Shown here: piece after piece, positions 16,212-24,321 of the stretch | Position numbering within the stretch: the first letter of the stretch is position 1 | How the letters are laid out: each line of letters starts with the position of its first letter | NCBI GenBank assembly: GCA_024653355.1 | Contig: JANLFQ010000005.1 | Span: 1-47,923 of the forward strand | Source of the DNA: a candidate division WOR-3 bacterium | Lineage (GTDB): Bacteria; Hydrothermota; Tepidihabitantia; Tepidihabitantales; Tepidihabitantaceae | DNA length: 47,923 nucleotides | Direction: 5' to 3' | Notes under the pieces: generated by a model | Databases searched by the model: none | The model's input: only the letters and a program-made list of their open reading frames with translations | What the model was told of the DNA's origin: nothing | Position numbers and translations under genes: made by a program

Positions 16212-17252
16212 ATGATGTTACCGCGCATTGGTAAGCTGGATACCGAGGCGTTTGAAAGGTTTATCTTCCCGTATCTCGGTGCCGAATCGTCGCGGGTTAT
16301 TCTTGGTCCCCGGCACGGCGTTGACGCTGCGGTGATTGCCCTGGACGATGCACCGGCAGGAAGCAGAAGGGTAATGGTTGTTGCCGAAGACCCGACCTTC
16401 GGCATGCCGGTTCTGCTTGATAATTTTGGCTGGGGGATTGTGCACATCTGCGCCAGTGATGTTGCCGTGATGGGAATTAAACCCCAGTTTCTTTCTATCT
16501 GTCTTCTGTTGCCACCAGACACCGAACCGGCACTGCTCGACCGTATCTGGCGCCAAGTGGATGAGGAGTGTAAAAGGCTGGGCATCGCCATCGTCGGTGG
16601 TCACACCGGTGTTTATCCCGGTATCGCCTATCCGTTGAATGGCGGCTGCACTGTGTGGGGTTTTGGTAATGAAGGCGAACTCACCCCGGCTTCAGCGGCA
16701 AGACCGGGTGATGCTCTGGTGGTGACCAAGGGACCGGCGATTGAGGCAACAGCAATCCTTGCGCTGCAAGCCGAAGAAGAGTTAAAGGCAAAACTCGGTA
16801 TCCAGATGGTTGAAGATGCCAAGGCGCTGTTCTACCAGATGACGGTGGTGCCGGATGCGCTGCTTTGCCGGAATTATGCCCGGGCGATGCACGATGCAAC
16901 CGAAGGCGGGCTACTGGGCGGTGTTTATGAAATGGCGGCGGCAAGCGGCATTGGCGTCACGGTTTATGAGGAAAAGATTGTTACCAATGACGCGGTAAAG
17001 GCGGTGTGCAATTATTTTGAAATTGACCCGCTGGTTGCAATCAGTGAAGGGACGCTCGTCTGTGCGGTGCCACCCGAAAGGGTTAATGAGTTAAAGGCGG
17101 CCGCAGGGCAAGCAGGACTGCCGCTGTATGAGATTGGTGAGTTTACCGCCGGCATCCGGCGTTTTATTCGGCGTAACGGCAAGGAGGAGCCGCTACTGCC
17201 GGTTAAGGAAGACCCGTTCTGGCAGGCGTATTTTAAAACGGTGATGAAATGA
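16212..17252 (+). CDS. PurM-like (AIR synthase/HypE-related) ATP-binding protein
   Basis: Belongs to the PurM superfamily (AIR synthase, HypE, ThiL, SelD), which binds ATP in a two-domain fold. Motifs include RVILGPRHGVDAAVIAL near the N-terminus, IVHICASDVAVMGIKPQF, AIVGGHTGVYPG, ARPGDALVVTKGPAIEATA and MHDATEGGLLGGVYEMA. It most resembles the HypE-like proteins common in Archaea. True HypE ends in a PRIC-type Cys tail needed for hydrogenase cyanide ligand synthesis; this one ends YFKTVMK, so it is not a HypE for hydrogenase maturation. ATG 16212 fits the promoter; ATG 16197 lies across the -10 box. It overlaps thiN by 4 bases, suggesting a link to thiamine synthesis, but the reaction is unknown. 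Confidence 0.8.
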   Translation: MMLPRIGKLDTEAFERFIFPYLGAESSRVILGPRHGVDAAVIALDDAPAGSRRVMVVAEDPTFGMPVLLDNFGWGIVHICASDVAVMGIKPQFLSICLLLPPDTEPALLDRIWRQVDEECKRLGIAIVGGHTGVYPGIAYPLNGGCTVWGFGNEGELTPASAARPGDALVVTKGPAIEATAILALQAEEELKAKLGIQMVEDAKALFYQMTVVPDALLCRNYARAMHDATEGGLLGGVYEMAAASGIGVTVYEEKIVTNDAVKAVCNYFEIDPLVAISEGTLVCAVPPERVNELKAAAGQAGLPLYEIGEFTAGIRRFIRRNGKEEPLLPVKEDPFWQAYFKTVMK

Positions 17253-17839
17253 ACAACTCCCGCGAAGAGGTTCGCAACCGGCTCAGCGCTGCTGTTGCGC
17301 TTCTTGAATCTTGCCCGGAATTTGCCCGGTTGATACCCGAAGTGCGCACCAATATCGTCTTTGCATCGGTTGATGCCCGAACCCCGGCGGATATCGCTGC
17401 GGTCGATGGCCGAATCACCGTTGTCGGCGGCAAGCCCAAAGCCAGCGGGCCGGTCCAGTTTGGTGCCTCAGACCATCTTGCCCGACTGGTACTTGAATTA
17501 CGCCAGTTTCAGCCCGCAATCCGCACCGCCCTCAACTTCCGCTGGAATGAGCAAATACTCAGTTTTGTCACCACCTGGGCAGCACAGCACGGAAAAAAAC
17601 TCGGCGTGATCGACCGAACCAAGGAACCGGACACGGTAATCGGCAAAGACCGGATGTCAATCCCCTGGAAGGTGAAAGAACTGCTCGCCGGCACCGGAGG
17701 TACTGTACCCGAACTTTTTTATGAAACACGGGGCTGGGGAAAGGAACCGCTGTTTATCATCGTCGGCACCGACCCGGTAGTAATTGTTGAAGAGGTCACC
17801 GCCCTTGCCCGCGCTTATGCCCAGTTTCAACCGGAATAG
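17249..17839 (+). CDS. thiN: ThiN-type thiamine-phosphate synthase
   Basis: ThiN joins the thiazole and pyrimidine phosphates to form thiamine phosphate. It is the archaeal counterpart of ThiE, usually fused to ThiD. Here it stands alone (196 residues). Family blocks: LIPEVRTNIVFASVDARTPA, VDGRITVVGGKPKA, PVQFGASDHLARLVLEL, ALNFRWNEQIL, DRTKEPDTVIGKDRMSIPW and LFYETRGWGKEPLFIIVGTD. It starts in an ATGA overlap with the PurM-like gene. A free ThiN domain can also act as a regulator in some archaea, but no DNA-binding domain is present here. Its 3' end overlaps the S55 peptidase start by 23 bases. Confidence 0.85.
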   Translation: MNNSREEVRNRLSAAVALLESCPEFARLIPEVRTNIVFASVDARTPADIAAVDGRITVVGGKPKASGPVQFGASDHLARLVLELRQFQPAIRTALNFRWNEQILSFVTTWAAQHGKKLGVIDRTKEPDTVIGKDRMSIPWKVKELLAGTGGTVPELFYETRGWGKEPLFIIVGTDPVVIVEEVTALARAYAQFQPE

Positions 17840-19541
17840 CGGCCGGCGTTTGGTTGCTTCTTTTCAACCGGCGTTCCGCTTATCCCTACTAATTTTCCTC
17901 TTTATCGGTCGGTTTTGCCTATCGTCGCCCTTTCTGCCGGTGGACAGCGTCAAACCGGGGATGAAAGGGTTTGGACTTTCCGTTTTCACCGGAACGCGCA
18001 TCGACACCTTTCAGGTTGAGGTGCTTGATGTGATGAAGAAGGTTTCCCCGCGCGGTGACCTCGTTCTCTGTCGGCTTTCCGGTGCCGGGCTCGAAAACTC
18101 CGGCGTCATCGCCGGAATGTCGGGAAGCCCGGTTTATATTAATGACAAACTACTGGGTGCGGTCGCCTATGCCTGGTCCTGGGCAAAAGAACCAATTGCG
18201 GGCGTAACGCCGATTCAGGAGATGCTTGACATCTGGCAGGCACAATCCGGCTCGCGCCCGCGGTCCAAAGCACCGCGCTCCAATCTACCGCACCTGCCCA
18301 TACCGATTGCCATCTCCGGTCTCAATCCGGAACTGGAACAACTGCTCACTCCGACATTGGCAGCCCTGGGAATGAAACCGGTTGCCGGCGCCAGCGGTGG
18401 CGGTACAACCGACACCAACGGGTTTGTGCCGGGCGGTGTTATCGGCGTCTCGCTGATTGACGGCGATGTGCGCGCCGCGGCGGTGGGCACAATTACCTAT
18501 CGGGAAGGAAACCGCATCCTTGCCTTTGGCCACCCCTTCTTTCAGGGCGGCGATGTCCAACTGCCGATGACCAGTGGTGTCATTCACTCAATCCTGCCTT
18601 CATTCGCCACTTCATTCAAACTATTTTCACCCGGACCACCGGTTGGCACCGTAACCCAGGACCGGGCGCCTGGTATTGCCGGCACAATCGGCACCGTGCC
18701 ACCCATGCTACCGGTTCGGGTTGTTGTCAACTCCCCAAAAACCCGTGACACTTACAACTTTCGCATCGCCATCCACGAACAACTAACCCCGGAATTTATG
18801 CCCATCGCGCTTGCCGAAGCGGTTTTACAAACCGAAGGCACCCTCGAAGAGGTAACATTAAACAGCAACCTACTTTTACGTTTTACCGATGGCATCACCA
18901 CCCAAATCCGCCACACCTTTGCCGGCATCAGCCCCGTTTCCGCCTTGCTGGAGAACACCCGCAATGAGTTGAAATTTCTCTTTGCCAACGACATCAAACC
19001 GGTTGCGCTCGAAACGGTGGAAGCAATAATAAACATCACCCCGGGACGCACCAGCGCCGAACTGATTGCCGCAGTGCCGGAACGCACCTGGGTTCATCCC
19101 GGTGAAACCCTGGCGATCCATCTTGAAATCCGGGACTATCGCGGCACCGAAACCGAACAGATTGTCCGAATACCCATACCGGCAACAACACCCCCCGGCA
19201 CCATCAATGTGAGCCTGACCAGCGCCGCCGAGTTCTTTAATCAGCAAATTCAGCGCCTGCCCCGGCTTGCCAACCCAACATCGCTCACCCAACTGCTAAA
19301 ACTGCTCGAGGATTCCGGAAGGGAAGACGAACTGATTGTTGCCGGATTTCTTACCCAGCCGGCGCTGGCGTTAGGCGAACGCGAAATGCCCAATCCCCCG
19401 CCCTCAATCATCCAGATTTTTTCCTCAGGTAAAAAAGGCGGTCGAATTCAGCCGGTGCCCAACAGCCTGCTCTTCAAAATTCCTGTTAGACTTAATCGGG
19501 TGATTCAGGGGTCGGTAAGTTTTGACCTGGAGGTCAAATGA
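17817..19541 (+). CDS. SpoIVB-like S55-family serine peptidase, exported
   Basis: A signal peptide or N-terminal anchor is visible (FRLSLLIFLFIGRFCLSSPF). The S55 domain follows: VKPGMKGFGLSVFTGTRI, then GVIAGMSGSPVYINDKLLGAV, which contains the catalytic Ser of SGSP, and NRILAFGHPFFQGGDVQLPM with a conserved His. In B. subtilis, SpoIVB cleaves a regulator in the intermembrane space during sporulation; no spore genes are visible here, so the role differs. The last 300 residues look like beta-sandwich modules. About 575 residues, longer than SpoIVB. ATG 17817 lies inside thiN; TTG 17784 is an alternative. It overlaps the next gene by 4 bases (ATGA). Confidence 0.78.
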   Translation: MPSFNRNSGRRLVASFQPAFRLSLLIFLFIGRFCLSSPFLPVDSVKPGMKGFGLSVFTGTRIDTFQVEVLDVMKKVSPRGDLVLCRLSGAGLENSGVIAGMSGSPVYINDKLLGAVAYAWSWAKEPIAGVTPIQEMLDIWQAQSGSRPRSKAPRSNLPHLPIPIAISGLNPELEQLLTPTLAALGMKPVAGASGGGTTDTNGFVPGGVIGVSLIDGDVRAAAVGTITYREGNRILAFGHPFFQGGDVQLPMTSGVIHSILPSFATSFKLFSPGPPVGTVTQDRAPGIAGTIGTVPPMLPVRVVVNSPKTRDTYNFRIAIHEQLTPEFMPIALAEAVLQTEGTLEEVTLNSNLLLRFTDGITTQIRHTFAGISPVSALLENTRNELKFLFANDIKPVALETVEAIINITPGRTSAELIAAVPERTWVHPGETLAIHLEIRDYRGTETEQIVRIPIPATTPPGTINVSLTSAAEFFNQQIQRLPRLANPTSLTQLLKLLEDSGREDELIVAGFLTQPALALGEREMPNPPPSIIQIFSSGKKGGRIQPVPNSLLFKIPVRLNRVIQGSVSFDLEVK

Positions 19542-21511
19542 AACATTTTATCACCATAGGACTTTTTTTGTTTGTTGCTTTTGGCACAAACGCCGCAGTA
19601 TGGACGACAGCCGGGACCGAAGAACTTTTCGACAACCTGGACGAGATTGAGTTCCAGAATGTCCAGTTGCCGGCAACCGGTGCGATAAAACTGGCGCCCG
19701 CGGTACTGCCGCTCCTCACGCTTGAGGAAAACGCCGTCTGGCAGATTGTTGCCGACCGCAAAAACACTCTCTATCTCGGCACCGGTGACCGGGCAAAACT
19801 TTTCCGTTACTCGGTCTCGGGCAAGCGCCTCGATTCGCTCTGGTCCGGTGCCGAAGGCGCCATCACCGCCCTGACCACGGGCGCTGACGGAACGGTTTAC
19901 TGGGGGACAACACCGGAAGGAAACATCTACCGCCTTTATCCCGGTGCCGAAGTCGAACTGTTGACCACGACCGAAGCGACCTTCATCTTTGCCCTTAGCG
20001 CGGCGCCCGACCGTTCGCTGCTCTGCGCCACCGGTCCTGAAGGCAAACTTTTCCGTGTGCTCCCCGACCGCCGAAAAGAGGTTTTGTTTACCGCCCCTCA
20101 GGCACACCTCACCACCCTGCACTGGCTCAAAGAAGGCAAAGAACTGCTCATCGGCACTTCGCCCGATGGAATCGTGTACCGGTTAACCATCCCTTACGGT
20201 TTCACCCGCGCCTCGGTTACAACCTTTTACGACACACCATTAAACGAAATCCGCGCCTTAGCCCGCGACCGAACCGGAAACATCTATATCGCGGCAAACC
20301 CCGCCGACGATTCGCAGCCGGCGGTCTTCTGCGTTGATACCAGCGGCATCCTGCGCTGGAAATGGAACTGCCCGGACTCGGTGATTTTTAACATCCATTA
20401 TGAGGCGCACCAACTCTATGTCCTGACCGGCAACCGGGGTATCGTTTATTCCCTTGACTCCATTGGCAACCCGACCCTGCTCTCCCGGCTTGACGCCCGC
20501 CAGTTGATCGCCCTTTTACCCCTGAAAGACAACCTCTACATCGGCACCGGCAACCCCTGTCAACTCTATCGCCTCTCCTCTGTTTATGCCGATTCCGGAT
20601 TCATCACCAGTTTGCCCTTTGACCTCGCCAACCCGGCACGGTTTGGCCGCCTTGACCATTTCGCCCGCATTCCCGCCGGCACCGAAATAGCTTTCGCCAC
20701 CCGCTCGGGCAATTCCGAAAAACCCGACTCAACCTGGAGCCCCTGGCAACCAGCCACCGGCAAAGTCAACTCTCCCCCGGGCAGATTCCTTCAGTGGCGG
20801 GCAAACCTGTTTACCCGCTTTCCCAACATTAGTCCGGAACTGGAACGGGTAGACATCTATTATGCGGCGGTCAACCGTCCCCCCTTGATTTCCCGACTGG
20901 AAATCGCTCCCCTGTCAGAATCCGACGCCCGCAAGGGCAATGCTGAACCCCGCCGCACCGTATCCTGGTCCGCCTCAGACCCTGATGGGGATTCGCTTAC
21001 CTTTCAGTTGTTCATTCTGCCCGTTGACACCGGCGCGGCAACACCCAAAACATTGGGGCAAAAAATTGCCCAGGACCTGACCGAAACCCGTTACGAACTT
21101 GACACCCGTACCCTGCCCGATGGCTGGTACCGGCTACGCCTTGTCGCCTCGGATTGCGCCGACCGCCCGGCAACTTCTTGCCTGACAGGCGAGCGGCTGA
21201 CACCGATTTTCCTTATCGACAACACCCCACCCCAGATTGTCGGATTAAAAATTGAACCGAGCCGAACAACCCAATCAACCGCTTTTGTCCAGTGGAAAAT
21301 TACCGATGCCATCTCGCCGATCGTCTCCTGCCGGATTTCGCTTAACGCCGGGCCCTGGCTGCCGCTCGAACCACGGGATGGAATTTTCGACTCACCGCAA
21401 GAACTCTTCTCCTATTCTCTCTCGCTCGCACCCGGCACCAACACCATCGCGATTTGGGCGACCGATGCCAGCGGCAACTCAACCACCGCCCGCACCTTTT
21501 TCAACCGCTAA
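19538..21511 (+). CDS. Secreted beta-propeller protein with C-terminal beta-sandwich domains
   Basis: The signal peptide is MKHFITIGLFLFVAFGTNA. Residues about 60-350 have repeated blade-like stretches such as NTLYLGTGDRAKLFRYS, GTVYWGTTPEGNIYRLYP, KELLIGTSPDGIVYRLT and DNLYIGTGNPCQLYRLS, typical of WD40/YVTN-like propellers. The C-terminal part (about 450-657) carries fibronectin-like domains, with SWSASDPDGDSLTFQLF and IWATDASGNS. It probably lies at the cell surface or in the periplasm as a binding protein; the ligand is unknown. It is last in the run with the S55 peptidase, overlapping it by four bases, so it may be a partner or substrate. Confidence 0.75.
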   Translation: MKHFITIGLFLFVAFGTNAAVWTTAGTEELFDNLDEIEFQNVQLPATGAIKLAPAVLPLLTLEENAVWQIVADRKNTLYLGTGDRAKLFRYSVSGKRLDSLWSGAEGAITALTTGADGTVYWGTTPEGNIYRLYPGAEVELLTTTEATFIFALSAAPDRSLLCATGPEGKLFRVLPDRRKEVLFTAPQAHLTTLHWLKEGKELLIGTSPDGIVYRLTIPYGFTRASVTTFYDTPLNEIRALARDRTGNIYIAANPADDSQPAVFCVDTSGILRWKWNCPDSVIFNIHYEAHQLYVLTGNRGIVYSLDSIGNPTLLSRLDARQLIALLPLKDNLYIGTGNPCQLYRLSSVYADSGFITSLPFDLANPARFGRLDHFARIPAGTEIAFATRSGNSEKPDSTWSPWQPATGKVNSPPGRFLQWRANLFTRFPNISPELERVDIYYAAVNRPPLISRLEIAPLSESDARKGNAEPRRTVSWSASDPDGDSLTFQLFILPVDTGAATPKTLGQKIAQDLTETRYELDTRTLPDGWYRLRLVASDCADRPATSCLTGERLTPIFLIDNTPPQIVGLKIEPSRTTQSTAFVQWKITDAISPIVSCRISLNAGPWLPLEPRDGIFDSPQELFSYSLSLAPGTNTIAIWATDASGNSTTARTFFNR

Positions 21512-21856
21512 ACCGCACCCGGCTGCTCGCGATTAGTTTACAGCCGGCGCCGACCAACGCCCCACTTCAAATTGATATTCCATCTCTTATCCGGAATAAA
21601 CAAAAACCCACCGTAATTTTAATTTCCCATACCATCCTGGATACTACCCCAGGGATGGGTAGGGAAAATCGCTCCCCGGCAAATTAACCCATCAAAATAC
21701 AGAGGGTTATGTTATTGGCTACAAATATGCCCTGTATACTTTAAAGTATACTTACCCGCCGTGGCAAACCCGCCCCAAAATCCGCTTTTCACCGCCTATC
21801 CGGTTCCGGGTGATTGCCCATAAAATCCTTACGCCCTTTATCGCTTCTGCTGCTGT
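21512..21856. other. Convergent intergenic region with palindrome and imperfect hairpin
   Basis: Lies between the 3' ends of the propeller gene and surE. It holds an 18-base palindrome (listed separately) and, at about 21630-21658, CCATCCTGG facing CCAGGGATGG, an imperfect stem that may help end transcription. I see no gene. Confidence 0.5.
21734..21751. promoter_or_regulatory. Perfect 18-bp palindrome
   Basis: GTATACTTTAAAGTATAC is its own reverse complement over all 18 bases, and a second AAGTATACTT palindrome overlaps it at 21744-21753. This looks like a dimeric protein binding site, although it lies between two converging genes, where an operator would be unexpected. Confidence 0.45.
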
Positions 21857-22615
21857 TTAAGTTGTCAACCCTAGGTGCCGAAACGCCCGCTCCAGCCGCG
21901 TAACCTCCTGATGGTGCGTCATATCAAGGTGCAACGGTGTCACCGAAATGTATCCGGCGTAAACCGCCTCAAAATCCGAACCCGGGGTCGGGGCAAACCC
22001 CATCTCGCCATCAATCGTCCAGCAAACTCCGCCGTCCGGTAAACGTTTTTTGACCGCCATATCCCGGTAAATTCTTTTACCCAGTCGGGTCACCTTCACA
22101 CCGCGCACCGGTTCTGCCGGTACATTAACATTGAGCAGGCACTTTTTCGGCAGCAACCCGTCCAGCAAAAGCGGCACCAGGGCTCTTAAAAACTTTAGCA
22201 CCGGCTCCCGATTTACACCCGCCTTTAGATAAGAAACCGCTACTGCGGGCACGCCGAGCAGTGCGCCCTCAATCGCCGCTGCCACAGTCCCGGAATACAG
22301 TACATCATCCCCCATATTCGGACTGTCATTGATGCCGGAAACCACGAGGTCGATATCCTTTTTCAAAATCCCGTGATGCGAAATCAGAACACAATCGGTC
22401 GGTGTCCCGTAAACCGCAAACCATCCCGGACGCAACCGCCGCACCTGGATCGGTTTGCGCAAAGAAAACGAGTGGCTTGCTGCCGATTGATTGACCGCTG
22501 GTGCCACGACAAACCGGCGCCCTAACCCCCGCAGCCCGTCGTAGAGCTCCTTAAGCCCCGGCGCCTTGATGCCATCGTCGTTGGTGATTAGAATCAGCGG
22601 TCTTTTCTCTTTCAT
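21857..22615 (-). CDS. surE: 5'/3'-nucleotidase SurE
   Basis: Metal-dependent phosphatase acting on nucleoside monophosphates, linked to stationary-phase survival. The metal-binding ITNDDGIKAPG starts at residue 10, followed by VVAPAVNQSAASHSFSL, VYGTPTDCVLI and SGINDSPNMGDDVLYSGTVA. The usual G-x-N around the second metal site is recognisable, with SPN in place of GxN. 252 residues is the normal size. ATG 22615 is the first Met. Transcribed leftward from a promoter at 22632-22660, back to back with the tRNA gene. Confidence 0.95.
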   Translation of the reverse strand: MKEKRPLILITNDDGIKAPGLKELYDGLRGLGRRFVVAPAVNQSAASHSFSLRKPIQVRRLRPGWFAVYGTPTDCVLISHHGILKKDIDLVVSGINDSPNMGDDVLYSGTVAAAIEGALLGVPAVAVSYLKAGVNREPVLKFLRALVPLLLDGLLPKKCLLNVNVPAEPVRGVKVTRLGKRIYRDMAVKKRLPDGGVCWTIDGEMGFAPTPGSDFEAVYAGYISVTPLHLDMTHHQEVTRLERAFRHLGLTT

Positions 22616-22631
22616 ATCTTATCGGATTGAA

Positions 22632-22660
22632 ATGTTACCCCCTGAATGGGGCAAAGTCAA
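22632..22660 (-). promoter_or_regulatory. Probable promoter of surE
   Basis: On the minus strand TTGACT (22660-22655), 17-base spacer, TAACAT (22637-22632). The surE ATG is 16 bases further, giving a leader of about ten bases. Confidence 0.45.
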
Positions 22661-22714
22661 ATCGGCAAATCGAATTTCAAAATTTTCCTGGTCGGTAAAC
22701 CGTCCCTTATCCGC

Positions 22715-22742
22715 TTGACTTTATCACTCCCCCGATTAAAAT
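22715..22742 (+). promoter_or_regulatory. Promoter of the tRNA gene
   Basis: TTGACT (22715-22720), 16-base spacer, TAAAAT (22737-22742), placing the start of transcription a few bases before the tRNA 5' end at 22755. Confidence 0.6.
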
Positions 22743-22754
22743 TGCAAGATGCTG

Positions 22755-22827
22755 GGTGGCGTAGCTCAGATGGCAGAGCAGTGGAATCATAATCCACGGG
22801 TCAGGGGTTCGATTCCCTTCGCCACCA
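22755..22827 (+). tRNA. tRNA with CAT anticodon (Met, or Ile2 if lysidine-modified)
   Basis: A full cloverleaf of 73 bases: acceptor GGTGGCG/CGCCACC, D arm GCTC/GAGC, anticodon stem GTGGA/TCCAC with loop ATCATAA, T arm AGGGG/CCCTT with TTCGATT, and discriminator A at 22827. The CCA end is not encoded. The anticodon is CAT. The acceptor begins with a normal G-C pair, so it is not the usual initiator; elongator Met and the AUA-reading Ile2 cannot be told apart by eye. Confidence 0.95.
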
Positions 22828-22885
22828 TTAACAAAACGCAAACGGAACCGGTGGTACGGTTGATTATCGTAACTAAAAACGGGTT

Positions 22886-22914
22886 GCGGGACCAGAGGGT
22901 CCCGCTTTTATTTT
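22886..22914 (+). terminator. Intrinsic terminator between the tRNA and ilvE
   Basis: GCGGGACC (22886-22893) and GGTCCCGC (22898-22905) form an 8-bp stem with an AGAG loop, followed by TTTTATTTT. It ends the tRNA transcript, but since it lies only 13 bases before the ilvE start with no promoter between, it could also act as an attenuator for ilvE. Confidence 0.8.
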
Positions 22915-22927
22915 AAAAGGAGGCGCA

Positions 22928-23857
22928 ATGGGTTTAGAAGAAACCAAGTCAAAGTTCATCTGGATGAACGGCAATTTCGTCCCCTGGGAAGATGCCCGAA
23001 TCCACATCTGCTCCCATATTATTCACTACGGCACCGGCGTATTCGAGGGGTTGCGGTGCTACAACACCCCTAAAGGTCCGGCGATTTTCCGGCTCCAGGA
23101 CCACACCGAAAGACTTTTCAACTCGGCAAAAATTTACCGCATGGAACTGCCGTTCACAAAAGAAGAAATCAACCAGGCAACTGTGGAACTGATTAAGAAA
23201 AACGAACTCAACGAATGCTACATCCGGCCGATTGTCTATCGCGGCTACCAGGAACTTGGTGTCAACCCATTTACCTGTCCGGTAGAAGTTGCCCTGATAA
23301 CCTGGAAATGGGGTAAGTACCTCGGACCCGAAGCGCTGGAACAGGGAGTAGATGTGATGGTATCCTCCTGGAACCGAATGGCACCCAACACATTCCCGGC
23401 GATGGCGAAGTGTTGCGCCAACTATATGAACTCACAGTTGATCAAAATGGAGGCGCTCACCTATGGCTTTGTTGAAGGTATCGCCCTTGATGTCTCGGGT
23501 TTCGTGTCTGAAGGCTCGGGCGAGAACATCTTTGCGGTCCGTAAGGGAGTTATCTACACCCCACCGCTTCATGCCACCATCCTTCCCGGCATCACCCGTG
23601 ACACCGTCATCACCCTTGCCCGGGAACTGGGTTACGAGGTCCGGGAGACCAGTATGCTGCGCGAATTTCTCTACCTTGCCGATGAACTGTTCTTCACCGG
23701 TAGCGCGGCGGAAGTAACTCCGATTCGTTCGGTTGACAGGATTCCCATCGGCACGGGCAAATGCGGTCCGGTGACCAAGCGCCTTCAGGAAGAGTTCTTT
23801 GCCCTGATTGAAGGTAAAAGAGCCGACCGCTACAACTGGCTGACCTTTGTAAAGTGA
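22928..23857 (+). CDS. ilvE: Branched-chain amino acid aminotransferase
   Basis: PLP enzyme of fold class IV that makes valine, leucine and isoleucine from their keto acids. Signature regions: IHYGTGVFEGLRCYNTPKGP at the N-terminus, YIRPIVYRGYQELGV, the PLP-binding lysine K161 in FPAMAKCCANYMNS, and VSEGSGENIFAVRKG with HATILPGITRDTVI. The 309-residue length is standard. A strong AAAAGGAGG site precedes ATG 22928. It overlaps rpiB by 4 bases. Confidence 0.96.
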   Translation: MGLEETKSKFIWMNGNFVPWEDARIHICSHIIHYGTGVFEGLRCYNTPKGPAIFRLQDHTERLFNSAKIYRMELPFTKEEINQATVELIKKNELNECYIRPIVYRGYQELGVNPFTCPVEVALITWKWGKYLGPEALEQGVDVMVSSWNRMAPNTFPAMAKCCANYMNSQLIKMEALTYGFVEGIALDVSGFVSEGSGENIFAVRKGVIYTPPLHATILPGITRDTVITLARELGYEVRETSMLREFLYLADELFFTGSAAEVTPIRSVDRIPIGTGKCGPVTKRLQEEFFALIEGKRADRYNWLTFVK

Positions 23858-24321
23858 AGATTGCCCTCGGCGCCGACCACCGCGGCTACAAACTGAAAGA
23901 ACAATTGAAACAATATCTCCAGCGGCTGGGCTATACGGTTATCGACACCGGTCCTGACACACCGGAAAAGGTTGACTATCCCGACTACGCCCTTGCCGTG
24001 GCGCAACTGGTGGCAAAAGGCAAAGCGTCCCGTGGTATTTTGATTTGTGCCACCGGCATCGGGATGTCAATCACCGCCAACAAACTGCCTCGGATTCGTG
24101 CTGCCCTCTGCACCAGTGTCAAGATGGCGCGCCGGTCCCGGGAACACAACAACGCCAACATCCTCTGCCTTGGTGCCGACCTTCTCAACTTTGCCCAGGC
24201 AAGAAAAATGGTCCGCGTCTGGTTGACAACCGACTTCACCCGCGGTCGTCACACCCGCCGGTTAAGGAAAATCAGCGCTATCGAATCAGCGCTGCAGAGC
24301 GATAAGAGAAATCAAGATTGA
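23854..24321 (+). CDS. rpiB: Ribose-5-phosphate isomerase B
   Basis: Interconverts ribose-5-phosphate and ribulose-5-phosphate. Residues KIALGADHRGYKLKE include Asp8-His9; the catalytic Cys65 lies in LICATGIGMSI and the base-pair region is REHNNANILCLGA with H98. GRHTRRLRKI binds the phosphate. 155 residues is normal. GTG 23854 overlaps the ilvE stop. The last 36 bases overlap the 3' end of the opposite-strand export gene. Confidence 0.95.
   Translation: MKIALGADHRGYKLKEQLKQYLQRLGYTVIDTGPDTPEKVDYPDYALAVAQLVAKGKASRGILICATGIGMSITANKLPRIRAALCTSVKMARRSREHNNANILCLGADLLNFAQARKMVRVWLTTDFTRGRHTRRLRKISAIESALQSDKRNQD

Noticed and set aside
16212-17252. Hydrogenase maturation HypE
   Set aside because: The essential C-terminal Cys tail is absent and no hyp genes are nearby.
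16212-17252. SelD (same PurM superfamily), tempting in view of the selenoprotein
   Set aside because: No SelD-type N-terminal Cys/Sec-Gly loop is present, and the motifs fit the HypE-like branch better.
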